From a virus, in the IMG/VR virus record IMGVR_UViG_3300009127_000032, positions 1 to 22,828 of that record: 22,828 nt of DNA; one strand, written 5' to 3'. Position numbers and translations under genes: made by a program. Every line of letters starts with the position of its first letter. Position 1 is the stretch's first letter. Of this stretch, positions 1-8,032 are shown in pieces. Under the pieces are notes generated by a model. That model searched no databases. It was given only the letters and a program-made list of their open reading frames with translations, and was not told the origin of the DNA.

Positions 1-3000
1 CCCGCCAACAGCTCCCCCAGTAGTAAGAGCCTCCATAGCCGCAAGTCCAGCACCCGCCGAAGAAGTAACAGAAGATGCGCCAAACCCCAAAGCAGAAGAA
101 ATACTGGTTCCAATTCCGCCAACAAAATCCTTGATTCCAGCTGTGACAGGAGACAGAACTTCTCCAATGATGCTATTTTTAACCCCTCCTATTAAACTTC
201 CAAGAATGCCCCCACCGCCACTAACTGCTCCACCGCCACCCCCAACTCCTCCCTTTGTAGCCTCTCCGAACAATAACCAATTGGAAGCCATTTGCCCAAG
301 TGAAGCAGTAAAAGAACGCAACATGGATTTAGTAAATTCTTCCCACACCTCACCTAAATCTTTTATGTTGCCTCTAAACATATCATAAAAGGTGTCACCA
401 AGAGCTGTTTCAAGATTTCGAGCCAAGTCCTGAGCCTGTTTTGTCCCCTGTTGCGCCCATGACTCCATATCTTTGCCCATTTTTTCCATAGCAAGGGAGA
501 ACCCTTCCGACCAGGTTCCTATAGATTCGGTTTGTTCATCGTAAAACTCCTTCCATCTTCGGCGTTTCATACCAATTATTTCTTCTTCTTTAGCGAACGC
601 CGCCCTCATTTCCCTTGCTTCTTTATTAATACTAAGACGCAGGAGTTTTTCTCTACCATTCCAATACTCCTGATCCCATTTGGATTTGTCTTCGATATAT
701 TCAATATAATTATCAAGGAGGAGTTGGGTGGCCTTTTCATCCTCCTCCATATAACTCTTGAGCATTTTCTCCTGTTCTTTGTAACTATCCCAAAGGATTT
801 TCATACCTGCTTTAGCGGCTTTTTTCTTCCGCTTTAACTCATCCTTATCAAGCTTTTCACTCTCCTTATCAATCTCTTTAAAAAAGTCCTCAAGTTCTTT
901 ATCCACATTACGAATGGTTTCTCCCAAATCATGAAGAAGTTGCCTATATTTTTTCTTTATGATTCCTGCTATTCCAACGGCAATTTCCTCACTGGTTAGA
1001 AGGTCTTCCGTATTTTTCTTAAATGAAGCAATCTCCGCTTCCATACTGTTAATAGTCTTAGCCCAAAGAGCAAGCCCTTCAGGATCCAAAGAGTCTTTAA
1101 TATTTCTAAAAACCTCTGGGAGCTCGGCAAATTTATCCCTTATTTTTTGGGCTTGCTCATCCATTACACTGAGCATATTGGTATATTTTTCCAAAGTTTT
1201 GTTAAATAAAGTTTCCGCCGCCGAGGCAAAATCCTTTCCCTTGGCCTTAAAAATATTTATGAAACCCTCAATCTGTCCCCAAGTAAGTTTCCCCTGATTC
1301 AAAGCATCAGCCATAGCTAAAGACAACACATCCGTAGCCTCGGCCATTCCCTTAATCTGCTCCGCTGTCAATGCCCCTGTAGGATCTCCGTGCTTTTTAA
1401 GCCGAGCAATCTCATTTACATACCCAGATAGCACATCCAAACTGTTTTGGAGATTCATCCTGACAGCCGCTTTCTCAACCTTGATCATAGATTCAGCCAA
1501 CTCCTCATGGGAAGTAGTCGCCAAATCCAAATTCTTGATCAATTCCGGATATGTATCACTTAATTTTTCAAGCTCAGACTTAAACCGTTTTAATGTCGCC
1601 TCATATTGTTTATTTAAAGAGGAATCTTCCTTCCTCTTTTCATTAAGATCATCTAATACTTCCCCATAAACAGACAACAAATTAAGAAGGTTATTTACCT
1701 CCACTACTTCTTTTTCAGTTTCCTCTCTTGCCGCAACAATCCGCTGAGTGTAATGAGTATACCCAACTCCAATTGTAGTAAGCAATCCTGCAAATATTAC
1801 AAAAGGATTGGTTGCCATTAAACCAATCAACTTTATCATTCCAGGAATCATCGTTGTCCATAAATAATTTCCAAGGAACGCAAGAGCTGCTGAGGTGGCC
1901 CCAATCGCCACTGTCCAAGCTGTAAATTGCATAATGGCCTGTGCCACCCAAGTATTAGCCAACTGCCCAATCAAAAGAATGGTTTCTGAAATGGCCTTTA
2001 CAAACGCCATCATCACATTCCGAAGGCCGCCCTTCCCAATTGCCAAAGCAAGAACCTTAGCCCTATCAGTTAACCGTTTAATCTGAAGTTGTAATCCTTC
2101 GGCCTGTTTCGCCGCCATTTCTTCCGCAGTCCCAACTTCACGAACTTTGTCCAACATATTCTCATAATCACCAGACATATAAGACTTAATAAGGATTGCG
2201 GCAGCTTGGGCACCCCGAAGACCAAACAATCGGAATGCCTTTGCCATATCCACAGTCCCCTTCTCTGTTCCCATCAAGAGAGGTGCTAAATTTTTAATGG
2301 ATTCTGAAAATCCGTTTGTGGCGGGACTGATCTTGTCTAATTCAATTCCATATTCTTCATAGGCCTCCCGGAGTTTCCGGCTTGGAGCGAGGAGCCGACT
2401 GATTACCTGACGTAAACCAGTACCAATCGTGCTTGCTCTAAGACCATTATTCGCAAGGGTCATCATAGCGGCTCCAGTCTCTTCCAGACTGATATTTGCT
2501 TGAGCCGCAGTTGCACCAACGAAGTTAAAAGCGATTCGTAGTTTGTCAATGGTAAGTTTGGACTTATTGATAGCATTTGCCATCACATCCGAAACACGAG
2601 TAGATTCAACAGCATCCAGATTGAATGCACGTACAGTAGTGGTAAGAAGGTCGGTTGTCATTTCCAAACTACTCAAGGTACCAGTAGCAAGGGTTGACAC
2701 GGCATCCATAGAATTAATCGCTTCGGATGCGCTAAATCCAGCCTGAGTCAACAAAACCATACCCTTTGCCAACTCAGTGGTGGAGAACTTCGTGACTGTA
2801 GCGATCCTCTCCAGAGTATCGCCCATCACGGCAATCTCCGCATCAGTAGCCCCGGAGATTGCCTGGAGATTCTTTAAGGCTTGGTCGAACTCTATAATTT
2901 CCTGAGTTCCAGCCCTTAACGAATTTGTGATCCCAAATAGAACAGCTCCAGCAGCACCATAAGTTGCTACGGTTTTAAGAGATCGAAGCACGGAATCCCA

Positions 3001-3261
3001 TGCCATATTTAACTTTGAAACACTCTTGGTCTGCCTTTTCGCCTCATCGTCCACTTTTTTAAGGGACTTGGCAAGTTTGTCCTGTGCCTTTGTCGCTTGC
3101 TCAGTAGTTCTTGAGACCTTCCGAGTGGTCTTCTCAACCTTTCCCATCAGATTGTTCAAATCCATTAAGGCTGAACGTAAACGACGGAGGTTTTGCGTAA
3201 AGGCACTGTTAGCCCTCGCAGTAAAAAGAACCCCAAGTTCTAAAGTCCGATCAGCGGGCAT
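1..3261 (-). CDS. Phage tail tape measure protein, 3' end outside the window
   Basis: Open reading frame of at least 1087 codons, starting at ATG 3261 and running open to the window edge; I read the frame through without a stop. It sets tail length and acts inside the tail tube. Residues about 95-330 look like the TP901-type tape measure core: a long helical Ala/Thr/Leu-rich stretch with segments such as ATVTKFSTTELAKGMVLLTQAG and an LFGLRGAQAAA segment. About residues 435-510 are hydrophobic and may span a membrane. About 510-935 are Lys/Glu-rich and look like coiled coil. The last part in the window is Gly/Ala-rich and hydrophobic. The start codon overlaps the stop of the frameshifted chaperone reading frame (TAATG), the classic position for this gene. 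Confidence 0.95.
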   Translation of the reverse strand, partial: MPADRTLELGVLFTARANSAFTQNLRRLRSALMDLNNLMGKVEKTTRKVSRTTEQATKAQDKLAKSLKKVDDEAKRQTKSVSKLNMAWDSVLRSLKTVATYGAAGAVLFGITNSLRAGTQEIIEFDQALKNLQAISGATDAEIAVMGDTLERIATVTKFSTTELAKGMVLLTQAGFSASEAINSMDAVSTLATGTLSSLEMTTDLLTTTVRAFNLDAVESTRVSDVMANAINKSKLTIDKLRIAFNFVGATAAQANISLEETGAAMMTLANNGLRASTIGTGLRQVISRLLAPSRKLREAYEEYGIELDKISPATNGFSESIKNLAPLLMGTEKGTVDMAKAFRLFGLRGAQAAAILIKSYMSGDYENMLDKVREVGTAEEMAAKQAEGLQLQIKRLTDRAKVLALAIGKGGLRNVMMAFVKAISETILLIGQLANTWVAQAIMQFTAWTVAIGATSAALAFLGNYLWTTMIPGMIKLIGLMATNPFVIFAGLLTTIGVGYTHYTQRIVAAREETEKEVVEVNNLLNLLSVYGEVLDDLNEKRKEDSSLNKQYEATLKRFKSELEKLSDTYPELIKNLDLATTSHEELAESMIKVEKAAVRMNLQNSLDVLSGYVNEIARLKKHGDPTGALTAEQIKGMAEATDVLSLAMADALNQGKLTWGQIEGFINIFKAKGKDFASAAETLFNKTLEKYTNMLSVMDEQAQKIRDKFAELPEVFRNIKDSLDPEGLALWAKTINSMEAEIASFKKNTEDLLTSEEIAVGIAGIIKKKYRQLLHDLGETIRNVDKELEDFFKEIDKESEKLDKDELKRKKKAAKAGMKILWDSYKEQEKMLKSYMEEDEKATQLLLDNYIEYIEDKSKWDQEYWNGREKLLRLSINKEAREMRAAFAKEEEIIGMKRRRWKEFYDEQTESIGTWSEGFSLAMEKMGKDMESWAQQGTKQAQDLARNLETALGDTFYDMFRGNIKDLGEVWEEFTKSMLRSFTASLGQMASNWLLFGEATKGGVGGGGGAVSGGGGILGSLIGGVKNSIIGEVLSPVTAGIKDFVGGIGTSISSALGFGASSVTSSAGAGLAAMEALTTGGAVGG

Positions 3262-4009
3262 TACTTAATTCCCTTTCCCATTTGGCCGGTGGTAGTTCCC
3301 GACCAGAGCATATGCTTATTTTTCATCCGATCAGTCAAAGCTTTACGATCCTTCTCTGGCATATCACTATAGGAATCCGGGTCGCCGAAAACGAATCCAT
3401 CCGGGGGCTTCTCCTCAAATTTATGAGTTTCTTTAATTTTAGCTCCGTGGATCTTTGCATTGACCCGGATCCTTTCTGATTCACGTTTCTGAGCATGTTC
3501 AAATAAAGTGAGAAGCTGGTCTACAGTTACTCCTCCTTCTCGGTACCCTCTGACGTAGAAGTGTTCAAGTCGGTATCCAGGGTAGATTTCAAGGACGAAC
3601 GAAACTGCCTCCTCGATGGAGGCACGATTCCCGTCCGTCCGAGGAGGCTTTTCACTTTTTTTGAGACAGAGGCGTAATTGACTTGATAGACAACCTCGGC
3701 TATCTCCAGAACTTGCTCATTGGTAATTGATTTCAACACATCCTCCGGTTTCTCGTCTATCAAATACCCCAAGACAACAGCTATATTATCCTGGATAAAC
3801 GTGGCGATGTGATTGAAAAATACAGTATCATCAACAGCAGTGTTGTCCGAAGGAAACAAAGCTTTAAGTCCCTCCGACAACACTTCGGTAAATTCCATCT
3901 GATCTGCCATTGACAAAGGATAGATATTAATCTCTGTCATAACATCGGGACGATTCCCGATAACAACTTTTTTTACTTTGGGTTTCAACGATGGTTTCAA
4001 TTTCGGCAT
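3261..4009 (-). CDS. Tail assembly chaperone, long form (gpG-T type) made by -1 frameshift
   Basis: Predicted 249-residue fusion. The first 118 codons are shared with the short form. Ribosomes slip back one base on A AAA AAA at 3662-3656 and continue in the -1 frame for 131 codons to TAA 3263-3261. The -1 frame is open over the whole stretch, including the 130 nt that overlap the short form. It reads as a normal protein, for example EEAVSFVLEIYPGYRLEHF. It has no good start codon of its own near its 5' end, so it is best explained as a frameshift extension. In the lambda paradigm the short and long products load onto the tape measure and recruit tail tube subunits. The position directly before the tape measure gene fits. 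No homology search was run. Confidence 0.85.
3527..4009 (-). CDS. Tail assembly chaperone, short form (gpG type)
   Basis: 160 residues; starts at ATG 4009 behind TAGGAGG, spaced about 6 nt. The protein is mixed helical with an acidic tail (ends EGTEKEE), typical in size and charge for the first tail assembly chaperone. It lies between the tail tube and tape measure genes, where siphophages carry this gene. A slippery run of seven A with a stable stem just downstream sits at codons 116-118, so a fraction of ribosomes should make the longer form. I recognise it by position and the frameshift arrangement, not by a diagnostic motif. Confidence 0.85.
   Translation of the reverse strand: MPKLKPSLKPKVKKVVIGNRPDVMTEINIYPLSMADQMEFTEVLSEGLKALFPSDNTAVDDTVFFNHIATFIQDNIAVVLGYLIDEKPEDVLKSITNEQVLEIAEVVYQVNYASVSKKVKSLLGRTGIVPPSRRQFRSSLKSTLDTDLNTSTSEGTEKEE
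3607..3662 (-). promoter_or_regulatory. -1 programmed ribosomal frameshift signal
   Basis: On the minus strand the zero frame reads TCA AAA AAA GTG, which is the slippery heptamer A AAA AAA (3662-3656). Seven nt downstream starts a perfect 9-bp stem, GCCTCCTCG (3648-3640) with CGAGGAGGC (3615-3607), with a 24-nt loop. Heptamer, short spacer and stem are the three standard parts of a bacterial/phage -1 frameshift site. It joins the short chaperone frame to the overlapping -1 frame. Confidence 0.88.
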
Positions 4010-4045
4010 TACGGCCTCCTACTTAGGTTGTGTTACCAGACTCCA

Positions 4046-4684
4046 TTAAGGAGCAGTTGTTGTGGTTGTTGAACTGGTTGTGGTTGTGGTATTGGTACCG
4101 TCATTCCAAACGATTCGGCCCAAAGGCATACCATCCCAGATAATATGTCCGCCGGTGACTTCCGAGTCGGCACGTTTTGATTCGATGGTGATTGCAACAG
4201 CCGCCGGTTCCTCGGAAGCAAAATCCACTTCTGTATTCGCAACAACCTGCGCTCTCGGGAATATGATGGTCATTGTGTTGGTCCCATCCGGATAGGTGTA
4301 AACAGCTTCCATCCGAATCACTTCAGGGGTGGAAACGGTTCCCAACGGCAACGCACCTGTATGGGCTGCGGAGTAGTCGTCCGGATCGAGACCTCTGGCA
4401 AGGGCCATGTTTTTGGGTGTGATCTCCTTAAATGCCAATTCAAGGGACGCTGCCTCCCTCAAAGGAAACACAGCATCCTCCAGAAGGGGAAACCCGGACT
4501 CCAGTTTGAAGAAGTCGGTGTTTCCCACAAATCTGGTGGAGGCCAGTGCTCCCACCGAGTTAGCAGCAGCAAGGATTGGGGCAACCTGCCCGATGTAGGT
4601 TGCAGAAGCCCCTATCACTCGGATCTGAGCTAACCCCAATGCAATTGTCGTGGTGTCTTTTGTTACTGGACCTGTTCTGGGCAT
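4046..4684 (-). CDS. Major tail tube protein with poly-Thr C-terminal tail
   Basis: 212 residues from ATG 4684, behind AAAGGAGG spaced about 6 nt. By size and position, just before the chaperone pair and tape measure, it is the tail tube subunit that polymerises around the tape measure. The middle holds alternating hydrophobic beta-type segments and conserved-looking acidic loops (ARGLDPDDYS). The last 14 residues are low-complexity: five Thr, Ser-Ser, five Thr, Ala-Pro. The same tail ends the connector protein at 6454-7137 and, without the final Pro, the capsid protein at 8033-9448. The assignment rests on synteny and length; I see no family-defining motif. Confidence 0.8.
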   Translation of the reverse strand: MPRTGPVTKDTTTIALGLAQIRVIGASATYIGQVAPILAAANSVGALASTRFVGNTDFFKLESGFPLLEDAVFPLREAASLELAFKEITPKNMALARGLDPDDYSAAHTGALPLGTVSTPEVIRMEAVYTYPDGTNTMTIIFPRAQVVANTEVDFASEEPAAVAITIESKRADSEVTGGHIIWDGMPLGRIVWNDGTNTTTTTSSTTTTTAP

Positions 4685-4724
4685 AATGTTCCTCCTTTGA
4701 TAAAAAATAAATGTTAGTTACCGG

Positions 4725-4940
4725 TTAGCCTTTTTCCTCGTTTAGAGGGGAGGGCGGAAAGAAGGTAAAGATATTCATATCCCCACAACTCTTCCGAAGA
4801 CAACGAATTTTCACAGATCCGTATATCTCCATAAACACCGGTCTTTTCCCGTTTGGTGAGTTACCGAACTCAAATCGTAAGAGTCCATTTGGTAGCCTTT
4901 TGATCAACTTCTTTTTACATTTTGTGCAACGTAGAAACAT
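4725..4940 (-). CDS. Small zinc-finger protein, Com-like
   Basis: 71 residues from ATG 4940, behind GGAG. It begins MFLRCTKCKKKLIK and later has IRCLRKSCGDMN, so two Cys pairs (C5/C8 and C47/C52) can bind one zinc. This layout, a short N-terminal CxxC, a beta region, then IRC...C, resembles Com proteins; Mu Com is an RNA-binding activator of mom translation. Com-like genes are also found among tail genes of other phages, where their role is unclear. It sits alone between tail terminator and tail tube genes, with 40-93 nt gaps on each side. No mom-like gene is visible in the window, so an RNA target cannot be named. Confidence 0.6.
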   Translation of the reverse strand: MFLRCTKCKKKLIKRLPNGLLRFEFGNSPNGKRPVFMEIYGSVKIRCLRKSCGDMNIFTFFPPSPLNEEKG

Positions 4941-5033
4941 CTTGATTCTCCGACCTTATTAGTGCCTAAAAACGATTCAAATAAATTTGCATATACTGAG
5001 TTGCCCCTAAAATCTGAAAGCGTTTTACCCCGC

Positions 5034-5513
5034 TTAGAATTTGGAGGCGAATCTTAGCCTGACAATCAGCCCTTTATATTTTGTATTATCATCCAATCTT
5101 CCATGGAGAGATTCATTTACATCCTGAACGAGAATTCCCCCAATATCTTCCCATGCCTGTTCTGGATAACTCCGATAAAAAGTGATTCGTTTCATTCCAT
5201 CAGTTGCATCAACATCTGTCAAATACCCCATAACTGTATCCCGCAATTGGGCCAATTTGAATCCCTCATTGTCCCGTCTTGTGCAACAAAAAACAGTCAG
5301 GATTGCCGTTGACATATGATCTAAATCTAAAGAACCAGGGGCCACCGTCACCCATCGGTCTATTTTAGAAGGACCATTCCCAATTAAATCAGGAGTAGAT
5401 AATGAAGGGTCAAATAACAAGGCAATACCTGAAGCAGTTTTTATGTTATCCACAAAAAACTTCTTGATACTGTCCAAATAGTTCGCTTCTCTCGCTGTTG
5501 GTTCAAGAGCCAT
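5034..5513 (-). CDS. Putative tail terminator (tail completion) protein
   Basis: 159 residues from ATG 5513, overlapping the end of the preceding gene by 11 nt, so probably translationally coupled. An N-terminal helix (LDSIKKFFVDNIKTASGIALLF) is followed by beta segments (RWVTVAPGSLD, STAILTVFCCTRR) and a C-terminal strand (YKGLIVRLRF). That outline and length fit the proteins that cap siphovirus tails and join them to the head. It follows a gp10-like gene and precedes the tail tube, the usual place for a terminator. No catalytic motif is expected. The call is mostly from synteny. Confidence 0.6.
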   Translation of the reverse strand: MALEPTAREANYLDSIKKFFVDNIKTASGIALLFDPSLSTPDLIGNGPSKIDRWVTVAPGSLDLDHMSTAILTVFCCTRRDNEGFKLAQLRDTVMGYLTDVDATDGMKRITFYRSYPEQAWEDIGGILVQDVNESLHGRLDDNTKYKGLIVRLRFASKF

Positions 5514-5730
5514 ATTGATCCTTTATCTCCCCAATAAGTTTTTCCATCTGAGGAAAGAACTCTTTTTCCACATATTGAACAGCCGCCGCAGTTTCGGGTT
5601 CGTCCTCAGAATTATATTCCACTTTGCATTTGCTCAACATTTCAAGGAGTTGATCTAATCGACTCATAGGAAACAGAAGTCGAATATAAATATCCCTTGG
5701 AGCAACTGATTCAACAATTATTTCCCCCAT
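5503..5730 (-). CDS. Small structural-cluster protein, function unknown
   Basis: 75 residues from ATG 5730, which overlaps the TAA of the upstream gene (TAATG) and has GGAGG six nt upstream. A longer start at TTG 5742 lies before that site and is not needed. The protein is acidic and mostly helical (SRLDQLLEMLSKCKVEY, KEFFPQMEKLIGEIKDQY), with no signal peptide or membrane segment. It lies between two tail-completion genes and is coupled to both, so a head-tail joining or chaperone role is possible. I do not recognise a family. Confidence 0.75.
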   Translation of the reverse strand: MGEIIVESVAPRDIYIRLLFPMSRLDQLLEMLSKCKVEYNSEDEPETAAAVQYVEKEFFPQMEKLIGEIKDQYGS

Positions 5731-6281
5731 TATTTCCTCCAAACACGCCCTATTCTATCCATTGATTGTTTGGCATTTAATAACCACCCCGCCTTTGAAA
5801 ACTGCTCTCCCGTAGGTTCGAAAACAGGACGGGCCGGTTGCTTGCCTAATCCAAATTCAATAGTTTTAGCATACATTGTTATGGATTTTCTGGGACCCTT
5901 GTCTCCTGTCCCATGCCAAGATTTACCTCCGGAATCCATAGCATTGAGAGGAATGCCCCCAACAAATCCCCACCGTTTCTTAATGACTGTAAGAGATCGT
6001 AACAGATCCCCTTTCAAAATCCAAAAGCTGCTTCCCATCCTCATCGTTTCTACTTTCCACTTTGCATATCGTGGGCTATACGGAGGATAAGAAGTTGAAA
6101 ACGTCCCCTGAGTGATATTTTTATGAAGGAGGCTGATATAGTCAATGGCATTTTCATAGGGAAGCAAATCTCTCTCCCTTTTCACCTGCACTTCGACCTT
6201 GCGGATGGCATTAACAATAATACCAATCTGCTGTCGATTGAACAGAATAAACGGAATCGCTATGTCACCATAATCAACCAT
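5730..6281 (-). CDS. HK97 gp10-like / tail-completion protein
   Basis: 183 residues. The C-terminal half has features common to HK97 gp10-like and phage virion morphogenesis proteins: an SPRYAKWK segment, a GDLLRSL helix, a TKTIEFGLG-like strand (AKTIEFGLGKQ) and PARPVFEPT followed by a terminal helix. These proteins act at the head-tail interface or tail completion step. The start ATG 6281 lies 5 nt after the upstream stop and has only a weak ribosome site, so its translation probably depends on the gene before it. Its stop overlaps the next start (TAATG). Confidence 0.7.
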   Translation of the reverse strand: MVDYGDIAIPFILFNRQQIGIIVNAIRKVEVQVKRERDLLPYENAIDYISLLHKNITQGTFSTSYPPYSPRYAKWKVETMRMGSSFWILKGDLLRSLTVIKKRWGFVGGIPLNAMDSGGKSWHGTGDKGPRKSITMYAKTIEFGLGKQPARPVFEPTGEQFSKAGWLLNAKQSMDRIGRVWRK

Positions 6282-6286
6282 AGTTT

Positions 6287-6445
6287 CTAAGTCGTATACC
6301 TTGGATCAGGCTTTTCATTGTTCTTGGTTTCTTTTCCCATTACAATCGTGGCACATACACGACATAATGGACCCTTATTCGCAACAAACACATAGTAGGA
6401 AGATGTGTCCCTCATACAATGTATACATTTCACTTGCTTGTCCAT
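6287..6445 (-). CDS. Small zinc-ribbon protein
   Basis: 52 residues from ATG 6445, behind GGGGGAG six nt after the stop of the upstream gene. The frame extends further upstream (first possible Met at 6517) but that part lies inside the end of the neighbouring gene, and the ribosome site decides for 6445. Two CxxC pairs 17 residues apart (CIHC and CRVC) form a likely zinc ribbon. The C-terminus is polar. This is the second small cysteine-pair protein in the tail cluster (the other is at 4725-4940). Function unknown; nucleic acid binding or a structural zinc role are both possible. Confidence 0.7.
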   Translation of the reverse strand: MDKQVKCIHCMRDTSSYYVFVANKGPLCRVCATIVMGKETKNNEKPDPRYTT

Positions 6446-6453
6446 CACTCCCC

Positions 6454-7137
6454 CTATGGAGCAGTAGTTGTTGTGGTACTTGAACTGGTTGTAGTAGTCG
6501 TGGTTGTAGTAGTACAAGCCGGTCGGCTGTCTTCCACAACCTTACACACATCCACGCCGTTGAATCGATTCCGAAGAACCGTTTCTACTTTGTAGTACTC
6601 ATCCGATACGATACGAATCCGATCATTGACTTCAATTCCAACTGAGGAAGCGATATACAACTCCCCAACAAAAACGTCATAGAAAGCAATCTGTTGGTCT
6701 GTTTCAAGATCAGTCCCAAAAAGAGGGTCCGAGAGAAGGGCATTGACATCCGCCGCAACAGTAGTCCACTCCGTAACCTTATGGTATGTCTGCGTAGGCC
6801 AATCATCTTCCGAAGGACGCTTGACATCAACAACCACATTGGTCTTATACATAACTGCGGAGTAGTAGCTAACGGAATTCTCAAACATGTTGGGAGTCGT
6901 GGACATCAACATGTATTTGATTCCCGAAACATCTACTTGGATTATTTCACCGACTTCGGCAGGATAATCACTCGGGAGCATCAATTCAATAAAGTGTTCC
7001 CGAATAAAAGGCTTTGTGACCTGAGCGTTCAAGTCATACTTAATGTAATTGCCGGTAACATTGCCAGAATCCCTAAGTATGGTTGTAGCAACGCCAGCCT
7101 CTATGATTGCGTCCTTGACATCTAATGCGATAGACAT
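6454..7137 (-). CDS. Putative head-closure/connector protein with poly-Thr tail
   Basis: 227 residues; ATG 7137 overlaps the preceding stop (TAATG). The body is beta-rich with a central acidic stretch, and the gene lies between the putative head-tail adaptor and the gp10-like protein, where a stopper or head-closure protein usually stands. The last 19 residues are nine Thr, three Ser, five Thr, Ala-Pro. This matches the tail-tube and capsid tails in pattern, but uses different codons (ACT-rich here, ACC/ACA/ACG-rich in the capsid gene). Function is inferred from order only. Confidence 0.6.
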   Translation of the reverse strand: MSIALDVKDAIIEAGVATTILRDSGNVTGNYIKYDLNAQVTKPFIREHFIELMLPSDYPAEVGEIIQVDVSGIKYMLMSTTPNMFENSVSYYSAVMYKTNVVVDVKRPSEDDWPTQTYHKVTEWTTVAADVNALLSDPLFGTDLETDQQIAFYDVFVGELYIASSVGIEVNDRIRIVSDEYYKVETVLRNRFNGVDVCKVVEDSRPACTTTTTTTTTSSSTTTTTAP

Positions 7138-7589
7138 TAATCGGTCTCATTAGGACCAAACAAAACATTTTGATCGGTGTCATATGTAATATCACGACCA
7201 TTCCCATCATAAGCAAATCCAGCATCAACTTGATGTCCAAAAGTCTTAAAAGCATCCACTCCGGAAAAATGTTCGGGATTATCCCTTTTGGCTTCCTCAA
7301 AATTCTTGTCCGCTATTTCAATCAACTTAGAATAATGGGCAAATCGATGTTGGAGATTAATCTGTTCGAACTTAAACTTATGAGCAGATTCGGATTGGAG
7401 ATAAAAGAACAGGTGTCTTTTTGCCCTATCTTTTATCCAAATTATATTAAAGTTAACAGTAGTAGGAAGGGACCAACCTGTGTCCCTCAACGCATCGTCA
7501 ATAGCGTTATCATAATCCTCTTCTTCCAGATAAGAAGTGAGTCCCTTTACCTCTTGCTGTAACTTTACTATAAGCTCATTTCTGGTCAT
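7137..7589 (-). CDS. Putative head-tail adaptor
   Basis: 150 residues; ATG 7589 overlaps the upstream stop (ATGA). The N-terminal half is helical and acidic (LIVKLQQEVKGLTSYLEEEDYDNAIDDALRDTGW), typical of small connector proteins that attach below the portal. Helices continue to about residue 110, and the C-terminal 40 residues look flexible (Gly/Asp-rich). It lies two genes after the major capsid protein, the normal adaptor position in siphoviruses. No signature motif seen. Confidence 0.6.
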   Translation of the reverse strand: MTRNELIVKLQQEVKGLTSYLEEEDYDNAIDDALRDTGWSLPTTVNFNIIWIKDRAKRHLFFYLQSESAHKFKFEQINLQHRFAHYSKLIEIADKNFEEAKRDNPEHFSGVDAFKTFGHQVDAGFAYDGNGRDITYDTDQNVLFGPNETD

Positions 7590-8014
7590 GATCTAACCTG
7601 AAGTTTTAGTTTGGTTCTCGGTTTTAACTCTCGTTTAGGCTCAGGAGCCTTTTTAGATCGCTTTTTTGGACTCGTTTTATCGGTCTTCACCTGGGCTTTG
7701 TCTTCCCCCTCTTGAGGAATTCCCTTGACCTGTTCCTCAAACTCCTCCTCCTCAACTGTGAGTGGAGTAATATCGTTTGAGGTCTTTGAAACCAATGTTG
7801 TTGAGGTCTTTGTGTCGCTTATGACGATTTTAGGAACGGGAATCGGCGGGGGTGTCTTTTGTTCAAGGACCTCCACCGTCCCCGTTCTTCGTCTGACCTC
7901 TTTCAAAAGCGTGTCTGGAATAACAGGCATGGCTCTATTAGGAAGCTCAAGTCCTGCTATCCAGACATCGTTTCCCGCTTTTAACGTCTTTACCAGACGG
8001 ACTTTTGTGATCAT
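7586..8014 (-). CDS. Unknown protein between capsid and adaptor genes, lysine-rich tail
   Basis: 142 residues from ATG 8014 behind GGAGGAGG. Residues 1-55 look folded (MITKVRLVKTLKAGNDVWIAGLELP). The rest is low-complexity: a Pro-rich piece, an acidic piece (VEEEEFEEQ) and a basic C-terminus with SPKKRSKKAPEPKRELKP. Such small genes after the capsid gene often encode head-completion factors. The charged tail could contact DNA or the capsid interior. I do not recognise a family. Confidence 0.7.
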   Translation of the reverse strand: MITKVRLVKTLKAGNDVWIAGLELPNRAMPVIPDTLLKEVRRRTGTVEVLEQKTPPPIPVPKIVISDTKTSTTLVSKTSNDITPLTVEEEEFEEQVKGIPQEGEDKAQVKTDKTSPKKRSKKAPEPKRELKPRTKLKLQVRS

Positions 8015-8032
8015 GTCACTCCTCCTCCGCTA

